Notes under the pieces: generated by a model | The model's input: only the letters and a program-made list of their open reading frames with translations | Told to the model about the DNA's origin: nothing | Databases searched by the model: none | In this document: in pieces, positions 26,066 to 32,973 of the stretch | Layout of the letters: every line of letters begins with the position of its first letter | Position numbering within the stretch: the stretch's first letter is position 1 | DNA from: an uncultured Bacteroidales bacterium | Lineage (GTDB): Bacteria; Bacteroidota; Bacteroidia; Bacteroidales; P3 | Direction of reading: 5' to 3' | NCBI GenBank assembly: GCA_905233475.1 | Contig: CAJOEN010000024.1 | Span: 1 to 63,892, forward strand | Length of the DNA: 63,892 nt | Position numbers and translations under genes: made by a program

Positions 26066-26245
26066 ATGGAAAAAAAGGAATATTTAAAAGCATCTTTGGA
26101 AGTAATTGAATTCCGTGCCGAAAAAGGATTTGCAACCTCCGAATCCGTTTATACCGAACAGTTTGGAGATGGTACTTCGATAATTTTCTCCAGCGACAAC
26201 CCTGGTGGTGAACCCAAGGACGGTAACGGCATGTGGGATTTCTAA
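26066..26245 (+). CDS. 59-residue small protein, function unknown
   Basis: A short gene with an ATG at 26066 and TAA at 26243-26245. The product starts MEKKEYLKASLEVIEFRAEKG and ends in an Asp/Gly/Pro/Asn-rich tail, SSDNPGGEP ... GMWDF. Small Bacteroidales proteins with a similar head (KK-Y-x-P/A-S-x-E-V-I) and an acidic, Trp-containing tail are often seen beside surface lipoproteins, but their function is unknown to me. It has its own promoter and a perfect-palindrome terminator, so it is an independent transcript and unlikely to be chance. No signal peptide is visible; a ribosomal-peptide-precursor-like role is only a possibility. Confidence 0.7.
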   Translation: MEKKEYLKASLEVIEFRAEKGFATSESVYTEQFGDGTSIIFSSDNPGGEPKDGNGMWDF

Positions 26246-26295
26246 GCAGAGATTTCCAAAGGCAGAGACGCACAGAAGCAAAAAGTAACAAAGTT

Positions 26296-26328
26296 CAGAA
26301 AAAGTACTTTTTCTGGGCTTTTTTTTGT
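26296..26328 (+). terminator. terminator after the 59-residue peptide gene
   Basis: A perfect 20-base palindrome CAGAAAAAGTACTTTTTCTG at 26296-26315, followed by GGC and eight T. Confidence 0.7.
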
Positions 26329-26411
26329 TGCGCTAAAACATAACACAATATCCACATGCTCCACCGCATAGCGGGAGGGGTAACATTAGCAAACACACAA
26401 TACCATAGAGA

Positions 26412-28184
26412 ATGACTTTTGAAAATTTGGGCATAGAACCGCCACTGTTGCGGGCAATAACCGAGATGGGATTCGAAAAACCCATGCCCGTTCAGGAAGA
26501 GGTGCTACCCGTGCTACTAACCCAAGACACCGACCTCGTAGCCCTTGCACAAACAGGCACAGGCAAAACCGCCGCTTTCGGCCTACCGGCAATACAACGT
26601 CTCGACACCAGCGACCAAACCACCGAAGTGCTGATACTCTCCCCCACCCGCGAGCTGTGTCTGCAAATTGCAAAAGACCTCAAACAGTACTCAAAATATG
26701 TGGAAGAATGCTCGGTGGTGGCTGTGTACGGCGGAGCAAGCATAGAGCTGCAGAAGAAAGACATCAAAAAAGGTGCAAAGATAATAGTAGCCACACCCGG
26801 ACGCATACACGACATGATACGCCGCCGCTACGTGGATCTATCGCAGGTTAAAGTGGTGGTGCTCGACGAAGCCGACGAAATGCTCGACATGGGTTTCAAG
26901 AACGACCTCGACGCGGTACTCGAACAGACTCCCGATACCAAAAACACATGGCTCTTTTCCGCCACCATGCCCGACGAGGTGGCACGCATCGCCAAAGGCT
27001 ATATGAACAACCCGCGTGAAATCACCGTTGGCACACGCAACTCCGGAGCGCAGAACGTAAAGCACTGCTACTATCTCGTTCAGGCCAAAGACCGCTATCT
27101 GGCCCTTAAACGCATCGCCGACTACAACCCCAACATCTACGCCATTATTTTCTGCCGCACCCGTACCGAGACTCAGGAAGTGGCCACCGCCCTTATCCGC
27201 GACGGATACAACGCCGACGCCCTGCACGGCGACCTCTCGCAGCCGCAACGCGACCATGTTATGAACCGTTTCCGCTGCAAAAATCTGCAAATGCTCGTAG
27301 CTACCGACGTGGCGGCACGCGGCCTCGACGTGAGCAACCTAACACACGTCATCAACTACAACCTGCCCGACGAAATAGAGGTTTATACCCATCGCAGCGG
27401 ACGCACCGGAAGAGCCGACAAAACAGGCATCTCCATTGCCATTGTAAACCTTCGCGAAAAGCACAAGATAAAAAAGATTGAGGCAATTATCAAAAAGAAA
27501 TTCGAGCAGCTGCCCGTGCCTACCGGAATGGAAGTGTGTCAGAAACAGTTCTTCAACATGATACACCGCTTGGAGCATGTGGACGTGAACTACGACGAAA
27601 TAAACCCCTACATCGGCGAGGTGGTGAAACAGCTGGAGTGGATGGACAAGGAGGAGCTGATACGGCGTTTCGTGTCCATCGAGTTCAACCGTTTCCTCGA
27701 ATACTACCGCAACGCCCCCGACCTCAACGTAAAGGAGAAGGAGGAACGCAAGTCCATCGAGAAAAAAGCCAAGAACACCGTCCACGACGACAGCGGCATG
27801 GCTCGACTGATGATAAATCTCGGCTACAAGGACAAAATACAGCCACAGCGCCTTATCGGGATGATAAACGACCGCTGCCGCGACACCAAGATCAAGATTG
27901 GAAAAATCGACATTTCGGAACTTTTCACTTATATAGATGTGGACGGCAACTACGCCAACGACATCATCGAAGCGTTTCACGGCGAGACCTACCGAGGACG
28001 TCCGCTTATCGTGCAGGCCGCCAAAAGCAAACGCAAGGACAAGGATGAAGCCCGAAAAGCAAATCGCGATAACCGCCGCAAACCAAGCCGCGACTTCGAC
28101 GACAATCACAACCGCCGAAACCACAAACACGACAAAAAAACTGAGAATAAAAACCGCGACGACCGCAAAAAAAGAAGAAGGTAA
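26412..28184 (+). CDS. DEAD-box ATP-dependent RNA helicase with DbpA-type RNA-binding domain
   Basis: A 590-residue RNA helicase likely acting in ribosome assembly or mRNA decay. Q motif (FEKPMPVQ, about 21-28), Walker A AQTGTGKT (46-53), PTREL, TPGR, DEAD (152-155), SAT, and in domain 2 the ARGLD and HRSGRTGRA motifs are intact. A DbpA/CsdA-type RNA-binding domain follows (about 455-530: MARLMINLGYKDKI ... IGKIDISELFTYIDV). The last ~60 residues are a basic, Arg/Asn/Lys-rich tail, a common low-complexity RNA-binding extension. The gene is close to the DeaD/CsdA group. It is followed after 91 bases by glyA with its own promoter. Confidence 0.93.
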   Translation: MTFENLGIEPPLLRAITEMGFEKPMPVQEEVLPVLLTQDTDLVALAQTGTGKTAAFGLPAIQRLDTSDQTTEVLILSPTRELCLQIAKDLKQYSKYVEECSVVAVYGGASIELQKKDIKKGAKIIVATPGRIHDMIRRRYVDLSQVKVVVLDEADEMLDMGFKNDLDAVLEQTPDTKNTWLFSATMPDEVARIAKGYMNNPREITVGTRNSGAQNVKHCYYLVQAKDRYLALKRIADYNPNIYAIIFCRTRTETQEVATALIRDGYNADALHGDLSQPQRDHVMNRFRCKNLQMLVATDVAARGLDVSNLTHVINYNLPDEIEVYTHRSGRTGRADKTGISIAIVNLREKHKIKKIEAIIKKKFEQLPVPTGMEVCQKQFFNMIHRLEHVDVNYDEINPYIGEVVKQLEWMDKEELIRRFVSIEFNRFLEYYRNAPDLNVKEKEERKSIEKKAKNTVHDDSGMARLMINLGYKDKIQPQRLIGMINDRCRDTKIKIGKIDISELFTYIDVDGNYANDIIEAFHGETYRGRPLIVQAAKSKRKDKDEARKANRDNRRKPSRDFDDNHNRRNHKHDKKTENKNRDDRKKRRR

Positions 28185-28226
28185 TCTTTTATCGAAAAAG
28201 AACACTCCTTATCAAAAATTTTTACG

Positions 28227-28234
28227 TATATTTG
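28227..28234 (+). promoter_or_regulatory. promoter -7 box for glyA
   Basis: TATATTTG followed by GCA, 42 bases before the glyA ATG. Confidence 0.65.
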
Positions 28235-28275
28235 CAGAACCGACAATAAAAGTAATTTAATAACAACAATTTGAT

Positions 28276-29556
28276 ATGCAAAGAGATACAGCTATTTTTG
28301 ACTTGATCAAAAAAGAAAGAGAACGCCAGACAAAAGGCATAGAACTTATAGCTTCGGAAAACTTTGTAAGTGAACAGGTTATGGAAGCAATGGGTTCGGT
28401 TATGACAAACAAATATGCCGAGGGCTATCCCGGAAAACGCTACTACGGTGGCTGCCAGATAGTTGACCAAAGCGAACAACTGGCTATCGACAGAGTGAAA
28501 CAGCTCTTCGGTGCCGAATGGGCCAACGTACAGCCTCACTCGGGCGCACAGGCCAACATGGCAGTGCTTCTGGCATGCCTGCAACCGGGCGACACTTTTA
28601 TGGGGCTCGACCTCAACCACGGCGGACACCTGTCGCACGGCTCGCCCGTAAACTCCTCCGGAATTCTCTATCACCCTGTGGCTTACGCCGTTGAGGAAGA
28701 GACCGGCACCATCAACTACGACAAAATGGAACAGGTAGCCCTGCAGGAACGTCCCAAACTGATAATCGGCGGTGCTTCGGCCTACAGCCGCGACTGGGAT
28801 TGGAAACGCATGCGCGAAATCGCCGACAAAATCGGCGCCATACTCATGGGCGACATTTCGCACCCCGCCGGCCTCATAGCCAAAGGCGAACTGAACAACG
28901 CCGTGGCTTACTGCCATATAGTTACCACCACCACCCACAAAACCCTCCGCGGACCTCGTGGCGGTATGATTATGCTAGGCAAAGATTTCGACAATCCTTG
29001 GGGCAAAAAGACTCCCAAAGGCGAGATAAAGAAAATGTCGGCACTGCTCGACTCAGCCGTATTCCCCGGCTGTCAGGGCGGCCCGCTGGAACACGTGATT
29101 GCCGCCAAAGCCGTCGCTTTCGGCGAAGCCCTCACCGACGACTACGGCCGTTACATAAAACAAGTCCGCGCCAACGCCAAGACTATGGCCGACGCTTTCG
29201 TGGCAAAGGGTTACAAGGTTATCTCCAACGGTACCGACAACCACCTGATGCTCATCGACCTGCGCACCAAGTTCCCCGAACTGACAGGTAAAGTGGCCGA
29301 AAACACCCTCGTTAAAGCCGACATCACCATCAACAAAAACATGGTGCCTTTCGACAGCCGTTCACCGTTCCAGACCTCCGGTATCCGCGTGGGAACTCCC
29401 GCCATCACCACCCGTGGTCTGAAAGAAGGCGACATGGCCGGCATCGTTGACATGATCGATGCCATACTCTGCGACGTGAACAACGAAGACCTCATCGCCA
29501 AGACCCGTAAACAAGTGAACGAGATGATGCAGGAACGTCCGCTGTTCGCTTGGTAA
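28276..29556 (+). CDS. glyA: serine hydroxymethyltransferase
   Basis: A 426-residue PLP enzyme that interconverts serine and glycine with tetrahydrofolate, the main one-carbon source. Conserved marks are all present: [10 protein letters not shown] near the start, [40 protein letters not shown] and the PLP-lysine site [14 protein letters not shown], then [20 protein letters not shown]. The end, [11 protein letters not shown], is typical too. Length is standard. It is a single-gene transcript with its own promoter and terminator. Confidence 0.97.
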   Translation: MQRDTAIFDLIKKERERQTKGIELIASENFVSEQVMEAMGSVMTNKYAEGYPGKRYYGGCQIVDQSEQLAIDRVKQLFGAEWANVQPHSGAQANMAVLLACLQPGDTFMGLDLNHGGHLSHGSPVNSSGILYHPVAYAVEEETGTINYDKMEQVALQERPKLIIGGASAYSRDWDWKRMREIADKIGAILMGDISHPAGLIAKGELNNAVAYCHIVTTTTHKTLRGPRGGMIMLGKDFDNPWGKKTPKGEIKKMSALLDSAVFPGCQGGPLEHVIAAKAVAFGEALTDDYGRYIKQVRANAKTMADAFVAKGYKVISNGTDNHLMLIDLRTKFPELTGKVAENTLVKADITINKNMVPFDSRSPFQTSGIRVGTPAITTRGLKEGDMAGIVDMIDAILCDVNNEDLIAKTRKQVNEMMQERPLFAW

Positions 29557-29591
29557 AGAATCGTTTTGTTTTCATATTTATTATAATTGCG

Positions 29592-29619
29592 GAAGCCCCA
29601 AAAGGGGCTTCTGTTTTTT
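29592..29619 (+). terminator. terminator after glyA
   Basis: GAAGCCCC-AAAA-GGGGCTTC (perfect 8-bp stem) followed by TG and seven T. Confidence 0.85.
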
Positions 29620-29661
29620 TATGGATGAATAAGGGGAAAAAAATGTGGGTTGGGGGGAGAC

Positions 29662-29716
29662 TTTTTTTTTCGTTCCGCAAATTTTTTTTAGCGAAAATGT
29701 GCAAGAATCGCAAAAT
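29662..29716. repeat. short dispersed repeat, copy 1
   Basis: A T run, CGTTCCGCAAA, a second T run, then AAAATGTGCAAGAATCGC and AAAAT. The same string occurs at 30084-30136, with a further partial unit at 30138-30170. No function is seen; it flanks the phosphatase-gene fragment at 29743. Confidence 0.6.
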
Positions 29717-29742
29717 GTTGACATTTCGCTGTGAAAGCAAAC

Positions 29743-29930
29743 AATGTTCACATCGTCTTTACTTCTCAACTTTCCGCAACTCGTTCTTTGCTTTTTCCAG
29801 CAATTCCAAAAACCTTTCGTCGGCATGCATGCGAGCCACAGCGGCGGAGGCCACAAGGCGTGCGGCATCCACGTCGCTTTGCCAATGGTAGCCCGCTATT
29901 ACACGACTCTGTCCGAACTCACAGCCACAA
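29743..29930 (-). pseudogene. duplicated 3' fragment of the PAP2 phosphatase gene
   Basis: Read on the minus strand, this fragment matches the last ~60 codons (plus a few bases past the stop) of the acid phosphatase gene at 31991-32695, counterpart about 31976-32162, with roughly nine of ten bases the same by eye. The match includes the C-terminal coding of the [19 protein letters not shown] region and [19 protein letters not shown]. Nothing upstream of that on the minus strand continues the gene: it stops in A+T-rich sequence. It is therefore a truncated, untranslated remnant. It may come from a duplication linked to the short repeats on both sides. Confidence 0.8.
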
Positions 29931-30059
29931 ACTCCGCTTTGCCGCTATTGTATAAACTACTTATCTCTTGTGTTTCTTTCTCTCTACCAATAATATAAGT
30001 CATAATGTTCAATATTTAATTTTTCTGCAAATATACAAAATATATCTTTCACAGAAAAA

Positions 30060-30959
30060 TTAATTCATAATTATGGTACAACCTTTTTTTCGTTCCGCAA
30101 AATCTTTTTCGTAAAAATGTGCAAGAATCGCAAAATTTTTTTTGCAAAAATGTGCAAGAATCGCAAAATTTTGGCGGTTTTGTCTAATGGGAGCAAGCAC
30201 AAATAAAAAAGAAAAACAGCCAGAGTATTCGGGCAATATGAGCCTTACTAACACCAGCTGTTGTGGTACCATAAAAAGGCACTCTTTTTGTTCGGCAAAA
30301 TTTCCGAATCCGGACAAGAATCTGTTTAACAGTGCAACTCTGTTGCCCTCTGCTAAGCTACGGGAGCAAGACAACACGGAACCCGTTGTTGTTGTTGCGG
30401 TTACTGGGTGTGTTGTTGTTGCGATTCGACACCCGGCAGTTCTTGGCGTTGTTGTAGTTGTATTGTTAGTTGTTGGTTTTGTTGGTGCCACTGTTTGACC
30501 TGGTTTTATTGCTATCTTGCCTGCCAAGCGTTGGGCTAATTGCTGAATGCTTTGGCGATAATTGCCTGGTGTAACAGTTGTTCCTTCGCTAGCCACCTGC
30601 AAGCCACTTTGCACGTCCAGCACAGTTACATCAACTTGATAGCCACCGTCAAAGCTTATGTACACCTTACCAACCACTACTTTCGAAACATTCATATACC
30701 TACCTGCTGTAACTGCCAATTCTTCCGTAATACTCGAACGCTGGATACGTTGTTCTGCAAGTGCTTTGTCTATGTATAACCTGTCCACCATCGTATATCC
30801 TTGAGGGCGGAAATAGGTTGAAAATGTCTCACTTATACCATCAAAGTTAGACAGCTACACTTTTGCTCCGGCTTTAAATCCAACCACAGCACAACGTTGT
30901 GCGTTCATTGCTATTGCCATAAGGCACATCATGCTTAAAAAGCATTTTGTGTTATTCAT
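30060..30959 (-). pseudogene. CsgG-like secretion/envelope gene broken by an in-frame TAG
   Basis: A start MNNTKCFLSMMCL with a signal peptide (ATG complement 30957-30959) leads into CAVVGFKAGAKV, then a TAG (complement 30855-30857). In the same frame the protein resumes LSNFDGISETFSTYFRPQGY, TMVDRLYIDKALAEQ and the CsgG/FlgO-like stretch TAGRYMNVSKVVVGKVY ... VASEGTTVTP ... AQRLAGKIAIKP (to about 30500). The tail after that is Thr-rich, then reads as intergenic sequence, so a frameshift near the end is likely as well. CsgG family members form outer-membrane or periplasmic assemblies. Alternatives: TAG readthrough or a base-call error. As it stands the gene is not translatable as one protein. 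Confidence 0.75.
30084..30170. repeat. short dispersed repeat, copies 2 and 3
   Basis: Copy 2 (30084-30136) matches the 29662-29716 unit almost base for base; copy 3 (30138-30170) repeats its right half, GCAAAAATGTGCAAGAATCG. The repeat lies in the region that the minus-strand pseudogene frame runs into, which explains the repeated NFAILAHF residues in that frame. Confidence 0.65.
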
Positions 30960-31088
30960 TATACAAAATATCAATATTTTTACTTTGCAAATATACGAGT
31001 ATTTCTTTATCAGTGCAACTATTTTTTGAACAAGTTCTTTTACCATTGGCAAATACATCTTAACATCATCCTCGTCGGCATCAATAAA
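30960..31088 (-). pseudogene. detached C-terminal end of the HEPN gene
   Basis: On the minus strand the sequence beyond the MITE reads IDADEDDVKMYLPMVKELV and QKIVALIKKY, an ordinary HEPN C-terminal helix. It joins DYDD-F at the other side of the element once one TAAA copy and the element are removed. No stop codon follows before the CsgG-like start; the frame stays open to the TAG at 30855. It holds the TATATTTG box that would drive the CsgG-like gene. Confidence 0.7.
30988..30995 (-). promoter_or_regulatory. promoter -7 box for the CsgG-like pseudogene
   Basis: The minus strand reads TATATTTG, followed by GCA, 29 bases upstream of the ATG complement at 30957-30959. Confidence 0.6.
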
Positions 31089-31190
31089 GGGGGCTTCTAT
31101 AAATTGCCTCGGAGAGGCAAACTCTCAATAACCTCACATGCTAATGTGAGGTATATCAGGCAAATAAAGAACAGGCGTGTAGAAGTCCCC
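31089..31190. mobile_element. MITE-like element, copy 2, inserted in the HEPN gene
   Basis: A 102-base element with ends GGGGGCTTCTA and TAGAAGTCCCC. It is flanked by TAAA on both sides (31085-31088 and 31191-31194), a 4-base target duplication. Bases 31090-31180 are identical to 12232-12322 of copy 1; it lacks the 27-base extra segment. It has no coding capacity, so it must have been moved by a transposase elsewhere. The A+T-rich 4-base duplication is like some IS5- or IS701-type elements, but the family is not established. Confidence 0.85.
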
Positions 31191-31503
31191 TAAAATCATC
31201 ATAATCTGCTTCCTGTCGCAAGTCAAAAATTCTCTTCATCAATTTGCCGTCTTCTTTTGAAAGTGGACCTTTGGAAACATAGTTTTGTCCAAAAAGTGTT
31301 ATCATGCCGGAATGTGTGTGCGACACATGTCCATCACTTATCAAAAGTGCCGTAGCAGCATAATAAAGAGAGTAATACAGTCTGTTTGCAGCACTACTCC
31401 ACAATTTTATTGCCGTTATCTTCTCTGCATCATTCAATACAGTAAAAGCCTTTTCTATCCTATATTCAACTATGGCTTTTCTTTCTTCGTCCGACAAAAT
31501 CAT
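31156..31503 (-). CDS. HEPN domain protein, truncated by the MITE
   Basis: Currently a 115-residue ORF: about 104 residues of HEPN protein (NRLYYSLYYAATALLI ... HTHSGMITLFGQNYV ... RIFDLRQEADYDDF) followed by some 11 residues coded by the MITE end (RGLLHACSLFA). It starts by ATGA overlap with the MNT gene. HEPN/MNT pairs act as toxin-antitoxin or related systems: HEPN is an RNase-like or ATP-binding partner. Loss of the last helix should disrupt folding. The intact form would have been about 130 residues. The disabled state suggests that the pair is not active as a toxin now. Confidence 0.8.
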   Translation of the reverse strand: MILSDEERKAIVEYRIEKAFTVLNDAEKITAIKLWSSAANRLYYSLYYAATALLISDGHVSHTHSGMITLFGQNYVSKGPLSKEDGKLMKRIFDLRQEADYDDFRGLLHACSLFA

Positions 31504-31820
31504 AACATAACTCCTTCTTTTCTAACATTATACTTAAACAACGACGGCGGAGCGGAATTCCACTGGTCGTTTGTGTAAACAAAAGCGTTTATTTCCTCTC
31601 CAATACCGAGGCCGGCATCCCACAGGTCACAGGCTATTCCGCTTCTTTCGTAGTGCGACATCGGAGGTTTGTTCAGCAAAATAATCACATCCCAGTCGGA
31701 GTCATCCCTGGCATCGCCTCTGGCTCGTGAACCATAAAGAATAATCTGCGCATCCGGTTCTTTTTCTCGAACCGTGATGCGTATCAAATCCATTATCTGT
31801 TCCTTGCTCCTTTTTTTCAT
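31500..31820 (-). CDS. MNT-type minimal nucleotidyltransferase (antitoxin-like)
   Basis: A 106-residue minimal nucleotidyltransferase. The motif GSRARGDARDDSDWDV (about residues 30-45) has the GS and the two catalytic Asp (Asp42 and Asp44) of the polymerase-beta fold. In MntA/HepT systems this protein adds AMP to the HEPN toxin and silences it. It lies first in the operon, with 4-base overlap to the HEPN gene, which is the usual order. It is intact, though its partner is truncated. Confidence 0.88.
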   Translation of the reverse strand: MKKRSKEQIMDLIRITVREKEPDAQIILYGSRARGDARDDSDWDVIILLNKPPMSHYERSGIACDLWDAGLGIGEEINAFVYTNDQWNSAPPSLFKYNVRKEGVML

Positions 31821-31888
31821 CGCTACTAATCTTGCATCTATCTAATTTTTAAGCGCTTGCAACAATAGCACTTACAAACTGTCATCTG

Positions 31889-31896
31889 CAAATATA
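31889..31896 (-). promoter_or_regulatory. promoter -7 box for the MNT/HEPN operon
   Basis: The minus strand reads TATATTTG followed by GCA, about 69 bases upstream of the MNT start. Confidence 0.65.
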
Positions 31897-31990
31897 CAAA
31901 TAAATCTCTTTCCGAACCATTTTATTTACTACGAAAATATCTAAAATTGCCTCTCACAACCATTAATTTGAGACGATGTACACATCGTCT

Positions 31991-32695
31991 CTACTTCCCA
32001 ACTTTCCGCATCTCGTTCTTTGCTTTTTCCAGCAGTTTCAAGAACCTTTCGTCGGCGTGCATGCGAGCCACGGCGGCAGCGGCCACAAGGCGTGCGGCAT
32101 CCACGTCGCTTTGCCAGTGGTAGCCCGCTATCACACGACTCTGTCCGAACTCATAGCCACGGGCAAGCAGTGCGTTGGCGCTGTCGGGATTCACCTCCGA
32201 AAGTACCAAGGCCGCCGTCCATCCGCGTATGGTATGACCGGAAGGGTACGATCCGTTGGTGCGCAGCTCTTCCTCATCATCGGGATAGATAGTTGCTTCG
32301 TTGAAATAGACATACGGACGTATGCGCATATAATGTGCTTTGGGCAGTATCCTTGCCTGGTCGGTGGCGTCGATGGAGGCTTTGAGGAAATTGTATATGG
32401 CCGGAGTGCCTTTCTCCGTTATCTCCATCCCAAAAGGCAGGCTGAACTCCGTGCAGATCGTGCCCAAAGACCACACCGCGTCACGCAAGGCCATGGCCAC
32501 GCGGGCAGAATCCTTTCGTTGCTCCTTGCCCCAATAATATTGCGAAATATCGTACTTAAACGCCGCCGAAGCGGTATCGGGCGGCGGTGGCAGGAAAAAC
32601 ACCGAATTAGGCATCTGTTGCGGAGTAAACAAAGATTCCTGCGCTACGGCAAATGCCGAAACCATGACAAAAGATAAAATCAGTATTCGTTTCAT
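31991..32695 (-). CDS. PAP2 / class A acid phosphatase, exported
   Basis: A 234-residue periplasmic phosphatase; the start at 32695 gives the signal peptide MKRILILSFVMVSAFAVAQ, and the longer frame is leader sequence. PAP2 motifs are complete: KAHYMRIRPY (K-x6-RP), GSYPSGHT (PSGH) and [12 protein letters not shown] (SRx5Hx3D). It is like the PhoN/class A non-specific acid phosphatases, which act on phosphomonoesters outside the cytoplasm. A degenerate copy of its 3' end is at 29743-29930. It is divergent from miaB and has its own promoter. Confidence 0.92.
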   Translation of the reverse strand: MKRILILSFVMVSAFAVAQESLFTPQQMPNSVFFLPPPPDTASAAFKYDISQYYWGKEQRKDSARVAMALRDAVWSLGTICTEFSLPFGMEITEKGTPAIYNFLKASIDATDQARILPKAHYMRIRPYVYFNEATIYPDDEEELRTNGSYPSGHTIRGWTAALVLSEVNPDSANALLARGYEFGQSRVIAGYHWQSDVDAARLVAAAAVARMHADERFLKLLEKAKNEMRKVGK

Positions 32696-32737
32696 AATCA
32701 GAAAGATATGTATTAAATTGAAATATTTTTCAAAGTA

Positions 32738-32745
32738 CAAATATA
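32738..32745 (-). promoter_or_regulatory. promoter -7 box for the PAP2 phosphatase
   Basis: Minus-strand TATATTTG, 43 bases before the start codon. Confidence 0.65.
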
Positions 32746-32874
32746 CATTTTTTTAGTGAACTTAACGAAAGACTGCCGGAGGTTTGGATATTCGGACAAA
32801 GGTTATTATAAAAAACTTCAACTTTCAACAAAAAAGATTCCGACCTCCGAGTTCCGAGTTTTCAAAAAAAATCG

Positions 32875-32882
32875 TATCTTTG
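32875..32882 (+). promoter_or_regulatory. promoter -7 box for miaB
   Basis: TATCTTTG followed by GCA. The 32800-32870 stretch just upstream carries TTCAACTTTCAAC and GATTCCGACCTCCGAGTTCC, a dispersed motif also at 34331-34402. Confidence 0.7.
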
Positions 32883-32973
32883 CATTTTGTTTTCTGCCGA
32901 AGGCAGGAATAATTTACAGGATTTACAAGATTTCTGCCACTTTAGCGGCAAGGAGTATAAATACACAAACACC

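Noticed and set aside
27339-28205. 288-codon minus-strand ORF in the helicase gene
   Set aside because: It is a shadow of the helicase C-terminal part; composition is hydrophobic and repetitive without domain features.
29581-29868. 95-codon minus-strand ORF
   Set aside because: It is an out-of-frame reading of the duplicated phosphatase gene fragment.
30060-30791. Intact 243-residue gene starting at 30791
   Set aside because: The conserved CsgG-like sequence and signal peptide extend upstream in the same frame beyond the TAG, so this start is internal; the C-terminal 80 residues read through intergenic repeats.
31976-32677. 233-codon plus-strand ORF
   Set aside because: It is antisense to the acid phosphatase gene, which has the complete PAP2 motifs.
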